DNA from: JBOGVA01 sp050692195
GTDB lineage: Bacteria > Actinomycetota > UBA4738
Direction: 5' to 3'
Assembly: GCA_050692195.1 (NCBI GenBank)
Contig: JBOGVA010000077.1
Location: 1-28,046 of the forward strand
DNA length: 28,046 nt
A program made the translations under genes and the position numbers. Under the pieces are notes generated by a model, which saw nothing but the letters and a program-made list of their open reading frames with translations, did not search any database and was not told the origin of the DNA. Below, piece after piece: positions 7,333-15,868 of the stretch. Positions within the stretch are counted from its first letter, which is position 1; each line of letters opens with the position of its first letter.

Positions 7333-8679
7333 ATGCAGACGAGCGTCGAAGAGACCGACAAGCACGTGGTTCGCCTGGTGGTCGAGGTTGCCCCGGATGA
7401 GTTCGCCCGGGACCTCGACAAGGCCTACCGCAGGGTCGCCTCGGACGTCAGGGTTCCCGGTTTCCGCAAGGGGAAGGTGCCCAAGCGCGTCATCGACGCC
7501 AGGATCGGCCGAGCCAACGTGCTGGAGCGATTCGTCCACGACTTCGTGCCCGCCTACTACCTCAAGGCCGTGCGGGAACACAATCTCGCGCCGATCGCCG
7601 AACCGGAGATCGACCTGGACGCCATAGAGGACGGCAAGCCACTCAAGTTCACGGCCACCGTGGAGGTCCGGCCGCGGCTCACCCTGGAGCCCGAGCGGTA
7701 CCGAGGGCTTCACGTCGAGGCCCCTCCCACAGAGCCGAGAGAGCTGGAGATCGACGAGTACATCGACCGGCTCCGGGATCGCTTCGCCGAGCTCGAGGTG
7801 GTCTCCAGGCCCGCTCAAAAGGGCGACTTCGTCCTGGCCGATGTCAGGGCGCACGTTCACGACAAGGAGATCGCGGAGGCCACAAGGATCGGGTTCCTGT
7901 CCGAGGTCGGCAGCGAGGAGCTGGTTCCCGAGCTGGACAAGGACCTCGAGGGCAAGCGCAAGGGGGACATCCTGAAGTTCAACGCGGTTCTGGGAGAGCG
8001 GTTCGGGGAGCTCGCCGGCACCGAGGTCACCTTTCAGGTTCTGGTGAAGGAGGTCAAGACGAAGAAGCTCCCTTCGGCCGACGACGAGTTCGCCAGGACG
8101 GCCTCCGAGTTCGACACGTTGGAGGAGCTGCGTGAGGACATCCGGACGAAGCTTCGGGTGCTGAAGGAAGCCGAATCGCAGGCCACGGTCCGCGACCTGG
8201 TCCTTCGAAAGGCGATCGAGGACCTGGACGTGGAACTTCCGGAGCGCCTGGTCGACGAGGAGACCGAGCGTCGGGTCCAGGGCGCCAAGGACCGGGTGGA
8301 GCGAGCTGGAACCACCCTGGAAGCCATTCTCTCTGACAAGGGGTGGGACGAGCTGCAGTTCCGATCGGATGCTCGAACCCACGCCATCCGGGCATTGAAG
8401 GCGGACCTGGTGCTGGAGGCCGTCGCGCGCCAGGAGAACATCAAGGTCGAGGCCGAGGACCTGGAGCGTGAGATCAAGGCGCTGGCCGAGGCGTCCGGCC
8501 GCGACGTGAAGGAGGTCCGACGGATTCTCGATCGATCCGGACAGGTCACATCGCTGGCCGGTGATATCATCCGATCGAAGGCTCTCGACTTCCTCGTCGA
8601 GTCGGCCGATGTAACCCGAGAAGGGGCTCCGGCCGCTTCCGAGCCAGACCCGTCCCAGAGTCGCGAGGACGAAGGATGA
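7333..8679 (+). CDS. tig: Trigger factor, ribosome-associated chaperone and peptidyl-prolyl isomerase
   Basis: The 448-residue protein is full length for trigger factor. The N-terminal ribosome-binding domain carries the signature VPGFRKGKVPK (41-51), which docks on ribosomal protein L23. The FKBP-type PPIase domain lies at about 161-245 (KGDFVLADVRAHV to FQVLVKEVKTKKLP), and the rest is the helical C-terminal chaperone cradle. It has an acidic disordered tail. The gene heads the tig-clpP-clpX operon, and its stop overlaps the clpP start by four bases (ATGA), so translation is probably coupled. No Shine-Dalgarno sequence is evident before the ATG. A TACCCT hexamer 10 nt upstream may be a -10 box of a leaderless transcript, but this is weak. 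Confidence 0.97.
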   Translation: MQTSVEETDKHVVRLVVEVAPDEFARDLDKAYRRVASDVRVPGFRKGKVPKRVIDARIGRANVLERFVHDFVPAYYLKAVREHNLAPIAEPEIDLDAIEDGKPLKFTATVEVRPRLTLEPERYRGLHVEAPPTEPRELEIDEYIDRLRDRFAELEVVSRPAQKGDFVLADVRAHVHDKEIAEATRIGFLSEVGSEELVPELDKDLEGKRKGDILKFNAVLGERFGELAGTEVTFQVLVKEVKTKKLPSADDEFARTASEFDTLEELREDIRTKLRVLKEAESQATVRDLVLRKAIEDLDVELPERLVDEETERRVQGAKDRVERAGTTLEAILSDKGWDELQFRSDARTHAIRALKADLVLEAVARQENIKVEAEDLEREIKALAEASGRDVKEVRRILDRSGQVTSLAGDIIRSKALDFLVESADVTREGAPAASEPDPSQSREDEG

Positions 8680-9314
8680 GCGAGATGAAGGACTACCTGG
8701 TTCCGATCGTCATCGAGCAGACCAACCGCGGGGAACGCTCGTTCGACATCTACTCCAGGCTCCTGAAGGAACGGATCGTGTTCCTCGGAACGCCAATCGA
8801 CGACGCGGTGGCCAATCTCGTCATGGCCCAGCTCTTGCACTTGGAGAGCGAGGAGCCGGAGAAGGACATCCACCTGTACATCAACTCTCCGGGGGGCGAC
8901 ATCACGTCCCTGTTCGCCGTCTACGACACCATGCAGTACATCAGGCCAGACGTCTCTACGATCTGCATGGGGCAGGCCGCGTCGGCCGCGGCCGTCCTCC
9001 TGCTGGCGGGGGCCAAGGGGAAGCGGTACGGGCTCCCGCATTCCCGCGTGCTGATCCACCAGCCGCATGGAGGAGCCCAGGGCCAGGCTGTTGACATCGA
9101 GATCCAGGCCAAGGAAATCCTGCGGTACCGAAAGCTCCTTGACGAGATCATCGCCCAGCACACCGGCCAGCCCATCGACAAGGTGCAAAAAGACACCGAC
9201 CGGGACTTCATCATGACGGCGGAGCAGGCCAAGGAGTATGGGCTCATCGACGAGGTGATCTCCAGCCGCAAGGTCCAGGCCGAAGTGGCCTCCCTCGCGG
9301 CCAAGGCGTCATAG
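8676..9314 (+). CDS. clpP: ATP-dependent Clp protease proteolytic subunit
   Basis: The 212-residue serine protease forms the tetradecameric chamber that degrades substrates fed by ClpX. The catalytic triad is visible: Ser103 in GQAASAAAV, His128 in LIHQPHGG and Asp177 in TDRDFIM. NSPGGDI (70-76) is the conserved oligomer/oxyanion region, and AKEYGLIDEVI is the typical C-terminal signature. The N-terminus is short, consistent with little or no propeptide. It overlaps tig by four bases. Many actinobacteria carry tandem clpP1-clpP2 here, but this locus has one copy; a second could be elsewhere in the genome. Confidence 0.98.
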   Translation: MSEMKDYLVPIVIEQTNRGERSFDIYSRLLKERIVFLGTPIDDAVANLVMAQLLHLESEEPEKDIHLYINSPGGDITSLFAVYDTMQYIRPDVSTICMGQAASAAAVLLLAGAKGKRYGLPHSRVLIHQPHGGAQGQAVDIEIQAKEILRYRKLLDEIIAQHTGQPIDKVQKDTDRDFIMTAEQAKEYGLIDEVISSRKVQAEVASLAAKAS

Positions 9315-9354
9315 ACTACGCGCATCGTGTGAGGGGCGGCCTTCGGGTGACCGA

Positions 9355-9374
9355 GGTCCGCGGGACCGGAGGAG
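9355..9374 (+). promoter_or_regulatory. Shine-Dalgarno of clpX with adjacent small hairpin
   Basis: GGAGGAG at 9368-9374 lies 9 nt before the clpX ATG at 9384 and is a near-ideal ribosome binding site that fixes the start. Directly before it, GGTCC-GCG-GGACC (9355-9367) can form a 5-bp hairpin. This may mark the clpP/clpX junction of the operon mRNA, but regulation is not shown. Confidence 0.5.
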
Positions 9375-9383
9375 CAAGAGGGC

Positions 9384-10655
9384 ATGGCGAAGTTCGGTGA
9401 TTCCGACCTTCTGAAGTGCTCGTTCTGCGGGAAGTCCCAGAAGCAAGTCAAGAAGCTGATCGCCGGCCCCGGCGTCTACATCTGCGACGAGTGCATCGAC
9501 CTCTGTAACGAGATCATCGAGGAGGAGCTCTCCGAGACCGCCGAGCTGAAGCTCGACGAGCTCCCCAAGCCCATCGAGATCTACGCCTTCCTGAACGACT
9601 ACGTCATCGGGCAGGAGGGGGCGAAGAAGGTCCTCTCGGTTGCCGTCTACAACCACTACAAGAGGATCCAGGTCGGCGCGGCGGGTGACGACGTCGAGCT
9701 CCAGAAGTCGAACATCGTGCTGCTCGGCCCGACCGGGTGCGGCAAGACGCTTCTGGCCCAGACGCTTGCCCGCATGCTGAACGTCCCCTTCGCCATCGCC
9801 GACGCCACGGCGCTCACCGAGGCGGGCTACGTGGGCGAGGACGTCGAGAACATCCTGCTCAAGCTGATCCAGGCCGCGGACTACGACGTGAAGAAGGCAG
9901 AGACCGGGATCATCTACATCGACGAGGTGGACAAGATCGCCCGCAAGAGCGAGAACCCCTCCATCACCAGGGACGTGAGCGGGGAGGGCGTCCAGCAAGC
10001 CCTATTGAAGATCCTCGAGGGGACCACGGCTTCCGTGCCACCTCAGGGCGGACGAAAGCACCCCCACCAGGAGTTCATCCAGATCGACACGACGAACATC
10101 CTGTTCATCTGCGGCGGGGCCTTCGCCGGCCTGGAGAAGATCATCGAGTCAAGGATCGGGAAGAAGGGCATCGGCTTCGGCGCCGACGTTCGTCGGCTGG
10201 AGGAGAAGGACCTCGGAGAGATCCTGAGCCATGTGCTGCCCGAGGACCTGTTGAAGTACGGGCTCATACCCGAGTTCGTTGGGCGCCTCCCGGTCATCAC
10301 CTACGTCCACAACCTGGACAAGCAGGCCCTGATCGACATCCTCACGAAGCCGAAGAACGCACTGATCAAGCAGTACCGGAAGTTCTTCGAGTTCGACGGC
10401 GTGGACCTCGAGTTCACCGACGACTCGCTGGAAGCGATCGCCGATCAGTGCAAGCTCAGGGGCACAGGCGCGCGTGGCCTGAGGGCCATCCTCGAGGAGG
10501 TCCTGCTCAACGTGATGTACGAGCTGCCCTCCCGCAAGGACGTCACCAAGTGCGTGATCGACGCCTCGGTGGTCCTGGAGAAGGTCAACCCTACCCTCGT
10601 GCCCAGGGCCGAGAAGGAGAAGGCTGCCAAGCAGCCGAAGGAACGCTCCGCCTAG
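9384..10655 (+). CDS. clpX: ATP-dependent Clp protease ATP-binding subunit ClpX
   Basis: This is a 423-residue AAA+ unfoldase, full length. The N-terminal C4 zinc-binding domain uses Cys12, Cys15, Cys34 and Cys37. Walker A is GPTGCGKT (115-122), Walker B ends in Asp180-Glu181 (IIYIDEVDKI), and the substrate-gripping pore loop is GYVG (148-151). The KKGIGFGADV segment contains the IGF loop that docks on ClpP. The sensor and C-terminal small domain are complete (LRGTGARGLRAILEEVL). It follows clpP after 69 nt with its own strong Shine-Dalgarno and ends 21 bp before the convergent glycosylase gene. It acts with ClpP in regulated protein degradation in the cytosol. Confidence 0.98.
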   Translation: MAKFGDSDLLKCSFCGKSQKQVKKLIAGPGVYICDECIDLCNEIIEEELSETAELKLDELPKPIEIYAFLNDYVIGQEGAKKVLSVAVYNHYKRIQVGAAGDDVELQKSNIVLLGPTGCGKTLLAQTLARMLNVPFAIADATALTEAGYVGEDVENILLKLIQAADYDVKKAETGIIYIDEVDKIARKSENPSITRDVSGEGVQQALLKILEGTTASVPPQGGRKHPHQEFIQIDTTNILFICGGAFAGLEKIIESRIGKKGIGFGADVRRLEEKDLGEILSHVLPEDLLKYGLIPEFVGRLPVITYVHNLDKQALIDILTKPKNALIKQYRKFFEFDGVDLEFTDDSLEAIADQCKLRGTGARGLRAILEEVLLNVMYELPSRKDVTKCVIDASVVLEKVNPTLVPRAEKEKAAKQPKERSA

Positions 10656-10676
10656 CCTCCCGCCCGGCCCGACCTC

Positions 10677-11312
10677 TCAGGCTCGGCCGCCGCCTCGCCG
10701 TCTGGCCTCGTGCACGGCTTGCCAGCAGTACCACGCCGCCACCGTGCGGTACGGCCGGAACCGGTCTCCTTCCACTTGGAGCTGCTTCGGCGGGAGGAGC
10801 TCGGGAAGGCCGTAGGCCAGAGAGTAGCCCTGCCGCACGCCGTAGTCGTCCACCGGCCACACATCGAGGCGGCGAAGCTGGAAGATCAGGAACATCTCGG
10901 CCGTCCATCGGCCGATGCCACGAACGACGGACAGGCGCTCGATGATCTCCTCGTCGGGGAGCCTGTCGAGGCGGGTTACCGGGACGGTCCCGTCGGCCAC
11001 CTTGGCGGCGAGGTCTCGGATCGAGGCCGTCTTGTTCCGCGACAGCCCGGCAGCCCGTAGCCGCTCCTCGGGAAGGGCCAGGACGGCCGCCGGCGAGAGG
11101 GCGCCGTCGAACAACGCAACGAACCGCCGATGGATGGCCGCCGCGGCCGCTCCGGCAAGCTGCTGGTAGAGGATGCTCTCGGCGAGCGCGGCGAAATGGT
11201 CCGTGGTCGGCTTGGGCAGGCGGAAACGACCGGTCTGCCCCATGAGTCCGGCCATGACCGGGTCCCGCGCCGCCACCTCGGCGGCCGCCGCTGAGAAGCT
11301 GGCCCTGGGCAC
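10677..11312 (-). CDS. AlkA-like DNA-3-methyladenine glycosylase (HhH-GPD family)
   Basis: The product is 211 residues from a GTG at 11312. The helix-hairpin-helix is LSVVRGIGRWTAEMF (127-141), and Asp156 in WPVDDYG fits the catalytic aspartate of AlkA-type glycosylases. AESILYQQLAGAAA (44-57) is the family's conserved N-terminal helix. It would remove alkylated bases in base-excision repair. The frame stays open far upstream, antisense to valS, but homology begins near residue 10. The GTG lies 8 nt after the stop of the hendecad-repeat gene, so the two are probably co-transcribed and translationally coupled. No strong Shine-Dalgarno is visible. The length suits the short AlkA-like branch rather than E. 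coli AlkA (282). Confidence 0.85.
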   Translation of the reverse strand: MPRASFSAAAAEVAARDPVMAGLMGQTGRFRLPKPTTDHFAALAESILYQQLAGAAAAAIHRRFVALFDGALSPAAVLALPEERLRAAGLSRNKTASIRDLAAKVADGTVPVTRLDRLPDEEIIERLSVVRGIGRWTAEMFLIFQLRRLDVWPVDDYGVRQGYSLAYGLPELLPPKQLQVEGDRFRPYRTVAAWYCWQAVHEARRRGGGRA

Positions 11313-11320
11313 AGGGTGGC

Positions 11321-11614
11321 TCAGCCGGCGTGGCGCTGCAGGTGAGCGTCGATCTTCCCGGAAAGCGAGTCGATCCTCGTGTCCAGCCGAGCGCCAAGGG
11401 AATCGATCCTGGAGTTCAAGCTGGAGTCCAGATTGTCGATCCTGGAGTTCAGGCTGGAGTCCAGATTGTCGATCCTGGAGGCGAGGCCGTCGATCCGCGC
11501 ATTGAGGCTGGCCCCCAGGTGGTCGATGCGGGACCCCAGGTAGAAGAGTGCACCGAACAACGTCGCTGCCAGCAGGCCGATCGCCGTCCAGGCCACCGCA
11601 ACCATCGAAGGCAA
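11321..11614 (-). CDS. Small membrane-anchored hendecad-repeat coiled-coil protein
   Basis: The product is 97 residues. An N-terminal transmembrane helix (about 5-27, VAVAWTAIGLLAATLFGALFY) is followed by roughly six 11-residue repeats of the type SRIDNLDSSLN (hydrophobic Ile and Leu spaced 3, 4 and 4). An 11-residue period predicts a right-handed coiled coil rather than the usual heptad. The protein ends with a short basic tail. An alternative ATG is at 11605. I do not recognise a named family. Small proteins with RIDxLxxxL repeats and one helix occur in many bacteria and are uncharacterised. It is followed after 8 nt by the AlkA-like gene. Oligomerisation at the membrane is inferred. Confidence 0.7.
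   Translation of the reverse strand: MPSMVAVAWTAIGLLAATLFGALFYLGSRIDHLGASLNARIDGLASRIDNLDSSLNSRIDNLDSSLNSRIDSLGARLDTRIDSLSGKIDAHLQRHAG
11405..11470. repeat. Two tandem 33-bp repeats inside the hendecad gene
   Basis: Positions 11405-11437 and 11438-11470 are identical except for one base (CAAG versus CAGG), and a third copy begins at 11471 but soon diverges. Each unit encodes exactly one 11-residue repeat. Near-identity at silent positions points to a recent in-frame duplication. Confidence 0.9.
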
Positions 11615-11723
11615 TGTAGCACCCGGCTACGACATCAGGGCCCAGGGACACCACGCTGCGGGTACCTCGACGCGCTACACTGACTTGGTGCTCCATGCCG
11701 GACGAGGGTTCCGCGTCGCTGTA

Positions 11724-11743
11724 GCCGCGCCGGGCGGCGCGGC
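11724..11743 (+). promoter_or_regulatory. GC hairpin in the region before valS
   Basis: GCCGCGCC-GGGC-GGCGCGGC forms a perfect 8-bp stem with a 4-nt loop, 91 nt before the valS ATG. A possible -10 box (TACACT, 11676-11681) lies upstream, so the hairpin would be in the 5' leader. No T-box consensus is present. A role in attenuation or processing is possible but unproven. The rest of 11615-11834 shows no other gene; it also carries the undefined promoter of the divergent hendecad gene. Confidence 0.35.
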
Positions 11744-11834
11744 CTAGCCCGCGTCCGTCCCGGCTCCCTCCTCCATCGCCCGGCCCTTGCCGGCGACAGC
11801 GATCGAATCGAAACTCCGAACAGGGGAACCGACC

Positions 11835-14525
11835 ATGAGCGAGCACATCACGGACACCGCCTCCGCGGCTCCAGAATCTGCCGCGCCGGCTCGCGACATG
11901 CCTCCCGCCTACGCTCCGAAGACCACCGAGGCCCGGTGGTACGCGGAGTGGGAACGCCGCGGCTACTTCGCGGCCCGGCCGAATCCTAGCCGGGAGCCGT
12001 TCTGCATCGTGATCCCGCCGCCGAACGTGACGGGAGTCCTGCACGTGGGGCACGCGCTGAACCTGACGCTCCAGGATCTCATCGTCCGGCGCAAGCGCAT
12101 GCAGGGCTTCGAGACGCTGTGGCTCCCGGGCACCGACCATGCGGGCATCGCCACCCAGGTGGTCGTAGAGCGGGAGCTCGCGCAGCAGGGCATCGATCGC
12201 CGGGAGATCGGCAGGGAAGCCTTCATCGAACGCGTGTGGCAGTGGAAGGAGCAGTACGGGAACCGGATCGTCGAACAGTTCGAGCGGCTCGGCAGCTCCT
12301 GTGACTGGAGCCGGCTGAAGTTCACCATGGACGAGGGCCTGGCCAAGGCGGTCAGGGTGGCGTTCGTGCGGCTGTACCAGGACGGCCTGATCTACCGGGG
12401 AGAGCGGATCATCAACTGGTGTCCACGGGACACCACCGCCCTCTCCGACTCGGAAGTGGAGCACGAGGACGTGGTGGGAGAGCTGGTGACGTTCCGCTAC
12501 GACCTGTCCGACGGGACCGGCCACATCGATGTGGCCACCACCCGCGTGGAGACGATGCTCGGCGACACGGGCGTGGCGGTGCACCCGCAGGACGAACGCT
12601 ACCAACGCCTCATCGGGAAGACCGTCCGGCACCCCTTCACCGGCGAGGACCTGCCGATCGTGGCGGACGAATCCGTCGATCGGGAGTTCGGGACGGGAGC
12701 GGTGAAGGTGACGCCGGCCCACGATCCGCTCGACTTCGACATCGGGCAGCGCCACGGGCTGCCGACACGGAACATCCTTACGCCCGAAGCCCGCATCTCG
12801 GACGCCGCTCCTGAGGAGTTCCGGGGCATGGACCGCTACGCGGCCCGGGCACGCGTCCTGGAGCGTCTGCGCGGCCTCGGGAAGATCGTGAAGGAGGAAC
12901 GACCCTACGTCCACACCGTGGGCCACTGCTACCGCTGCCATACGGAGATCGAGCCGTGGCTGTCCGGCAAGCAGTGGTTCGTGGCGGTGGACCGCCTGAA
13001 GGGCCCGGCCACGCAGGTCGTGCTGGACGGCCGGATCAGGTTCTCTCCGGAGCGGTGGGCCCAGCCCTACCTGCAATGGCTGGAAGGCCTGCGGGACTGG
13101 AACATCTCCCGTCAACTCTGGTGGGGCCACCGCATCCCGGTGTGGTACTGCCAGAACGGGCACGAGTTCGCCGCGATCGAGGACCCGGACTCCTGCCCGG
13201 AGTGCGGCTCCACCGGGATCGAGCAGGACCCCGACGTGCTCGACACGTGGTTCTCCTCCCAGCTCTGGCCCTTCTCCACACTCGGATGGCCGGACCCGAC
13301 GGAGGACCTGGCGTTCTTCTACCCGACGAGCGTCCTGGTCACCGGCTACGAGATCCTGTACCTGTGGGTGGCCCGCATGATCATGAGCGGGCTGTACTTC
13401 ATGGGGGACGTCCCGTTCCGTGACGTGGTGATCACTGGCCTCGTGCGCGATGCTCAGGGCCGTCCGATGCACAAGTCCCTCGGCAACGCCATCGATCCAC
13501 TCGACCTGATCCGTGACTACGGCGCGGATGCGCTTCGCTTCGGCCTCGCGTGGCTGGCCACGGGGGCCCAGGACATCCCGTTGTCGGAGCAGGGGATCGA
13601 GGCCGCCCGCCGCTTCGGCAACAAGATCTGGAACGCGGCCAGGCTCGTCCTCTCGACGAAGGACGGCGAGGGGGAGCCGGAGCTCCCGGCGCGGGACCGG
13701 TGGACCCTCTCCGACAGCTGGTTGCTGTCGCGACACCAGGCGTGTCTGGAAGAGATGGACCGGGCCGTCGACGGTTACCGATTCGCAGACGCCACCCACG
13801 CCCTCTACCGCTTCTTCTGGTCGGAGTTCTGCGACTGGGGGCTGGAGGCGGCGAAGCCCCGCCTGTACCAGGGCACGCCCGAGGATCGACGAGCGGCGAG
13901 TGAGGTGGTGTGCTGGGTGCTCGAGCGGACCCTGCGGATGCTCCACCCGCTCATGCCGTTCGTGACCGAAGAGGCGTGGCAGCGATTCGGGATCGGTGAC
14001 TCGATCATGGTGTCTCCGTGGCCGAACCAGCACCCGGAGCACCGGGACCAGGAGAGTGAGGCTCGTTTCGGGTTCGCTCAAGAGGTCGTCTCGGCCATCC
14101 GCCGGTTCCGAAAGGCACACGGGCTCGCCGACGCCACCCCCCTGACCGTGCGGATCCACCCGAGCGTCTGGCAACGGGAGGTCATCGACGAGCTCCGCAC
14201 GGAGATCCTGCGGCTGGCCACCCTCGCCGAGCTGGAGGCGCTCGACCAGCCGGGGGACCCATCCGGCTGCGCTCGGTTGGCGGCGGGCGGCGCTCAGCTG
14301 TTGATCCCGTTGGCCGGAGTCCTGGACCTCGACGTCGAGAGAGGCCGGCTGGCCAAGCGCATCGCTGAGATCGAGACCGCCGCGGCCAGGGTCGGGGCCA
14401 AGCTGGCCACGGAGGGTTTCATTGCCAAGGCGCCGCTGGAGGTCGTGGAGAAGGAGCGGGAGCGGCTGACTGCCCTGAAGGAGGAGTCGGCCTCGCTGGC
14501 GGCCCAGCTCCAGGAGTTGGGCTAA
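11835..14525 (+). CDS. valS: Valyl-tRNA synthetase
   Basis: The product is 896 residues from the ATG at 11835, preceded by AGGGGA at 7 nt. It is a class I synthetase that charges tRNA-Val and edits threonine. The HIGH motif is HVGH (70-73) within PPPNVTGVLHVGHAL. The editing (CP1) domain spans about 190-350 with VATTRVETMLGDTGVAVHP. Zinc-type cysteines occur in CYRCHTE and CPECGS. The C-terminal coiled-coil arm (about 830-896) is typical of ValRS. The KMSKS motif is unusual: PMHKS (544-548) in GRPMHKSLGN, keeping the second lysine but not the first. It is followed by folC after 14 nt and ndk, as in other actinobacteria. Confidence 0.97.
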   Translation: MSEHITDTASAAPESAAPARDMPPAYAPKTTEARWYAEWERRGYFAARPNPSREPFCIVIPPPNVTGVLHVGHALNLTLQDLIVRRKRMQGFETLWLPGTDHAGIATQVVVERELAQQGIDRREIGREAFIERVWQWKEQYGNRIVEQFERLGSSCDWSRLKFTMDEGLAKAVRVAFVRLYQDGLIYRGERIINWCPRDTTALSDSEVEHEDVVGELVTFRYDLSDGTGHIDVATTRVETMLGDTGVAVHPQDERYQRLIGKTVRHPFTGEDLPIVADESVDREFGTGAVKVTPAHDPLDFDIGQRHGLPTRNILTPEARISDAAPEEFRGMDRYAARARVLERLRGLGKIVKEERPYVHTVGHCYRCHTEIEPWLSGKQWFVAVDRLKGPATQVVLDGRIRFSPERWAQPYLQWLEGLRDWNISRQLWWGHRIPVWYCQNGHEFAAIEDPDSCPECGSTGIEQDPDVLDTWFSSQLWPFSTLGWPDPTEDLAFFYPTSVLVTGYEILYLWVARMIMSGLYFMGDVPFRDVVITGLVRDAQGRPMHKSLGNAIDPLDLIRDYGADALRFGLAWLATGAQDIPLSEQGIEAARRFGNKIWNAARLVLSTKDGEGEPELPARDRWTLSDSWLLSRHQACLEEMDRAVDGYRFADATHALYRFFWSEFCDWGLEAAKPRLYQGTPEDRRAASEVVCWVLERTLRMLHPLMPFVTEEAWQRFGIGDSIMVSPWPNQHPEHRDQESEARFGFAQEVVSAIRRFRKAHGLADATPLTVRIHPSVWQREVIDELRTEILRLATLAELEALDQPGDPSGCARLAAGGAQLLIPLAGVLDLDVERGRLAKRIAEIETAAARVGAKLATEGFIAKAPLEVVEKERERLTALKEESASLAAQLQELG

Positions 14526-14539
14526 GGCCCCGTGCGACC

Positions 14540-15868
14540 GTGAACTTCCAGGAGGCGCTTCGGGACCTCGATGGCCGCCAGCCGGAGTCGATGCCCGAGC
14601 GGGGCCTCGATCGGATCCAGGCCTTGGCCGAGTCCCTGGATCATCCCGAGCTCACCTACCCCTCCATCCATGTGACCGGCACGAACGGGAAGACCACCAC
14701 CTCCCGCATGGTGGCGGAGCTGGCGTGCGCCCAGGGGATCCCGGCGGGGGCGTTCGTCTCGCCTCACGTGACGTCGGTGACCGAGCGGCTGTCGCTGTGC
14801 GGGGAGCCGATCTCCGAGGAGGAGTTCGCGACTGAATACGGGCGGCTGTTGCCGTATGTGCAGCAGATCGAGACGGGTGGCCACCGGGTCACCTACTTCG
14901 AGACGCTGACGGCGCTGTGCTACGTCTGGTTCGCCGACAAGCCGGTGGGGCTTGGCGTGTTCGAGGTGGGGATGGGGGGGACGTGGGATGCCACGAACCT
15001 CATCCGCGGCGACGTAGCGGTGCTGTGCCCGATCGGGCTGGACCACAAGGAGCTCGGATCCACCGTGGCCGAAGTGGCCTCCGAGAAGGCCGGGATCATC
15101 AAGGAGGGCAGGACGGCCTTGAGCCGTGAGCAACGGCCGGAGGCCATGGAGGTGATCGGGCGCCGCTGCGATCAAGTGGGGGCCACTCTGCTGATCGAGG
15201 GAAGGGACTTCGCCCTCACCTCTCGTGCCCAGGCGTTGGGGGGGCAGTCCCTGTCCATCCGTGGGCTCCACGCGCGCTACGACGACCTGTTCGTGCCCCT
15301 GTTCGGAGAGCAGCTCGCCCGCAACGCGGCCCTTTCCGTAGCGGCCTGCGAGGCGCTTTTGGGGAAGGCGCTGGACGAGGACGCGGTCAGGTCCGCCATC
15401 GGGGTGGTGGAGTCTTCCGGCCGTCTTGAGGTGGTGGGTCGGCGGCCGCTCGCGGTCCTGGACGGCGCCCACAACCCCGATGCCGCCGCCTCGCTCGTGG
15501 CGGCGCTGCCCGAAGCCTTCCGGTGGGAGCGGCTGCACCTGGTGATCGGGATGTTCCAGGACAAGGAGGTGGAGGAGGTCATCCGGCTGATGGCTCCCCT
15601 CGTGGATCGGGCCTATGCCTGCGCGAACTCGAGCCCTCGCTCCGCCCCCGCCCAACGGGTCGAGCAGGCCCTCGCGGCCGCGGGCGTTCGAGAGGTGGAC
15701 AGGTTCGGGTCCGTGGCCGAGGCAGTGGAGGCCGCCCGATCCGCGGCCGGCAATGAGGACCTCATCCTGGTGACGGGCTCTTTCTATACTGTGGCCGACG
15801 CGCGCCCCATGTTCGTGGGCGCCAGGATCGCCGCGAACGAAGAGGGGGCTCCGCGCGATGGCCGATGA
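14540..15868 (+). CDS. folC: Folylpolyglutamate synthase / dihydrofolate synthase
   Basis: The 442-residue protein adds glutamate to dihydropteroate and/or folates. It has the Mur-ligase-type P-loop VTGTNGKTTTS (45-55), FVSPHVTSVTERL, and the FolC signature EVGMGGTWDATNLI. The C-terminal Mur-ligase domain begins around LDGAHNPDAA. The GTG start at 14540 lies 14 nt after the valS stop and has no strong Shine-Dalgarno, so coupling to valS is likely. Whether it is bifunctional cannot be told from sequence alone. The 3' end overlaps ndk by 11 bases. Confidence 0.95.
   Translation: MNFQEALRDLDGRQPESMPERGLDRIQALAESLDHPELTYPSIHVTGTNGKTTTSRMVAELACAQGIPAGAFVSPHVTSVTERLSLCGEPISEEEFATEYGRLLPYVQQIETGGHRVTYFETLTALCYVWFADKPVGLGVFEVGMGGTWDATNLIRGDVAVLCPIGLDHKELGSTVAEVASEKAGIIKEGRTALSREQRPEAMEVIGRRCDQVGATLLIEGRDFALTSRAQALGGQSLSIRGLHARYDDLFVPLFGEQLARNAALSVAACEALLGKALDEDAVRSAIGVVESSGRLEVVGRRPLAVLDGAHNPDAAASLVAALPEAFRWERLHLVIGMFQDKEVEEVIRLMAPLVDRAYACANSSPRSAPAQRVEQALAAAGVREVDRFGSVAEAVEAARSAAGNEDLILVTGSFYTVADARPMFVGARIAANEEGAPRDGR

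Noticed and set aside
7329..7334. Perfect TTGACA -35 hexamer at the tig start
   Set aside because: It overlaps the ATG of tig, and no -10 box lies 16-18 bp downstream, so it cannot drive tig; probably chance.
11682..11834. T-box riboswitch before valS
   Set aside because: GAGGGTTCCGCG faintly resembles the T-box core AGGGTGGNACCGCG, but the TGGN bulge needed to pair with the tRNA end is missing and no specifier stem is evident.
10677..14174. A very long open frame on the minus strand, antisense to valS and running into the glycosylase
   Set aside because: Only the last 211 codons show homology. The rest is the complement of conserved valS codons, a normal effect of high GC; the hendecad gene stop at 11321 and GTG at 11312 explain the real boundary.
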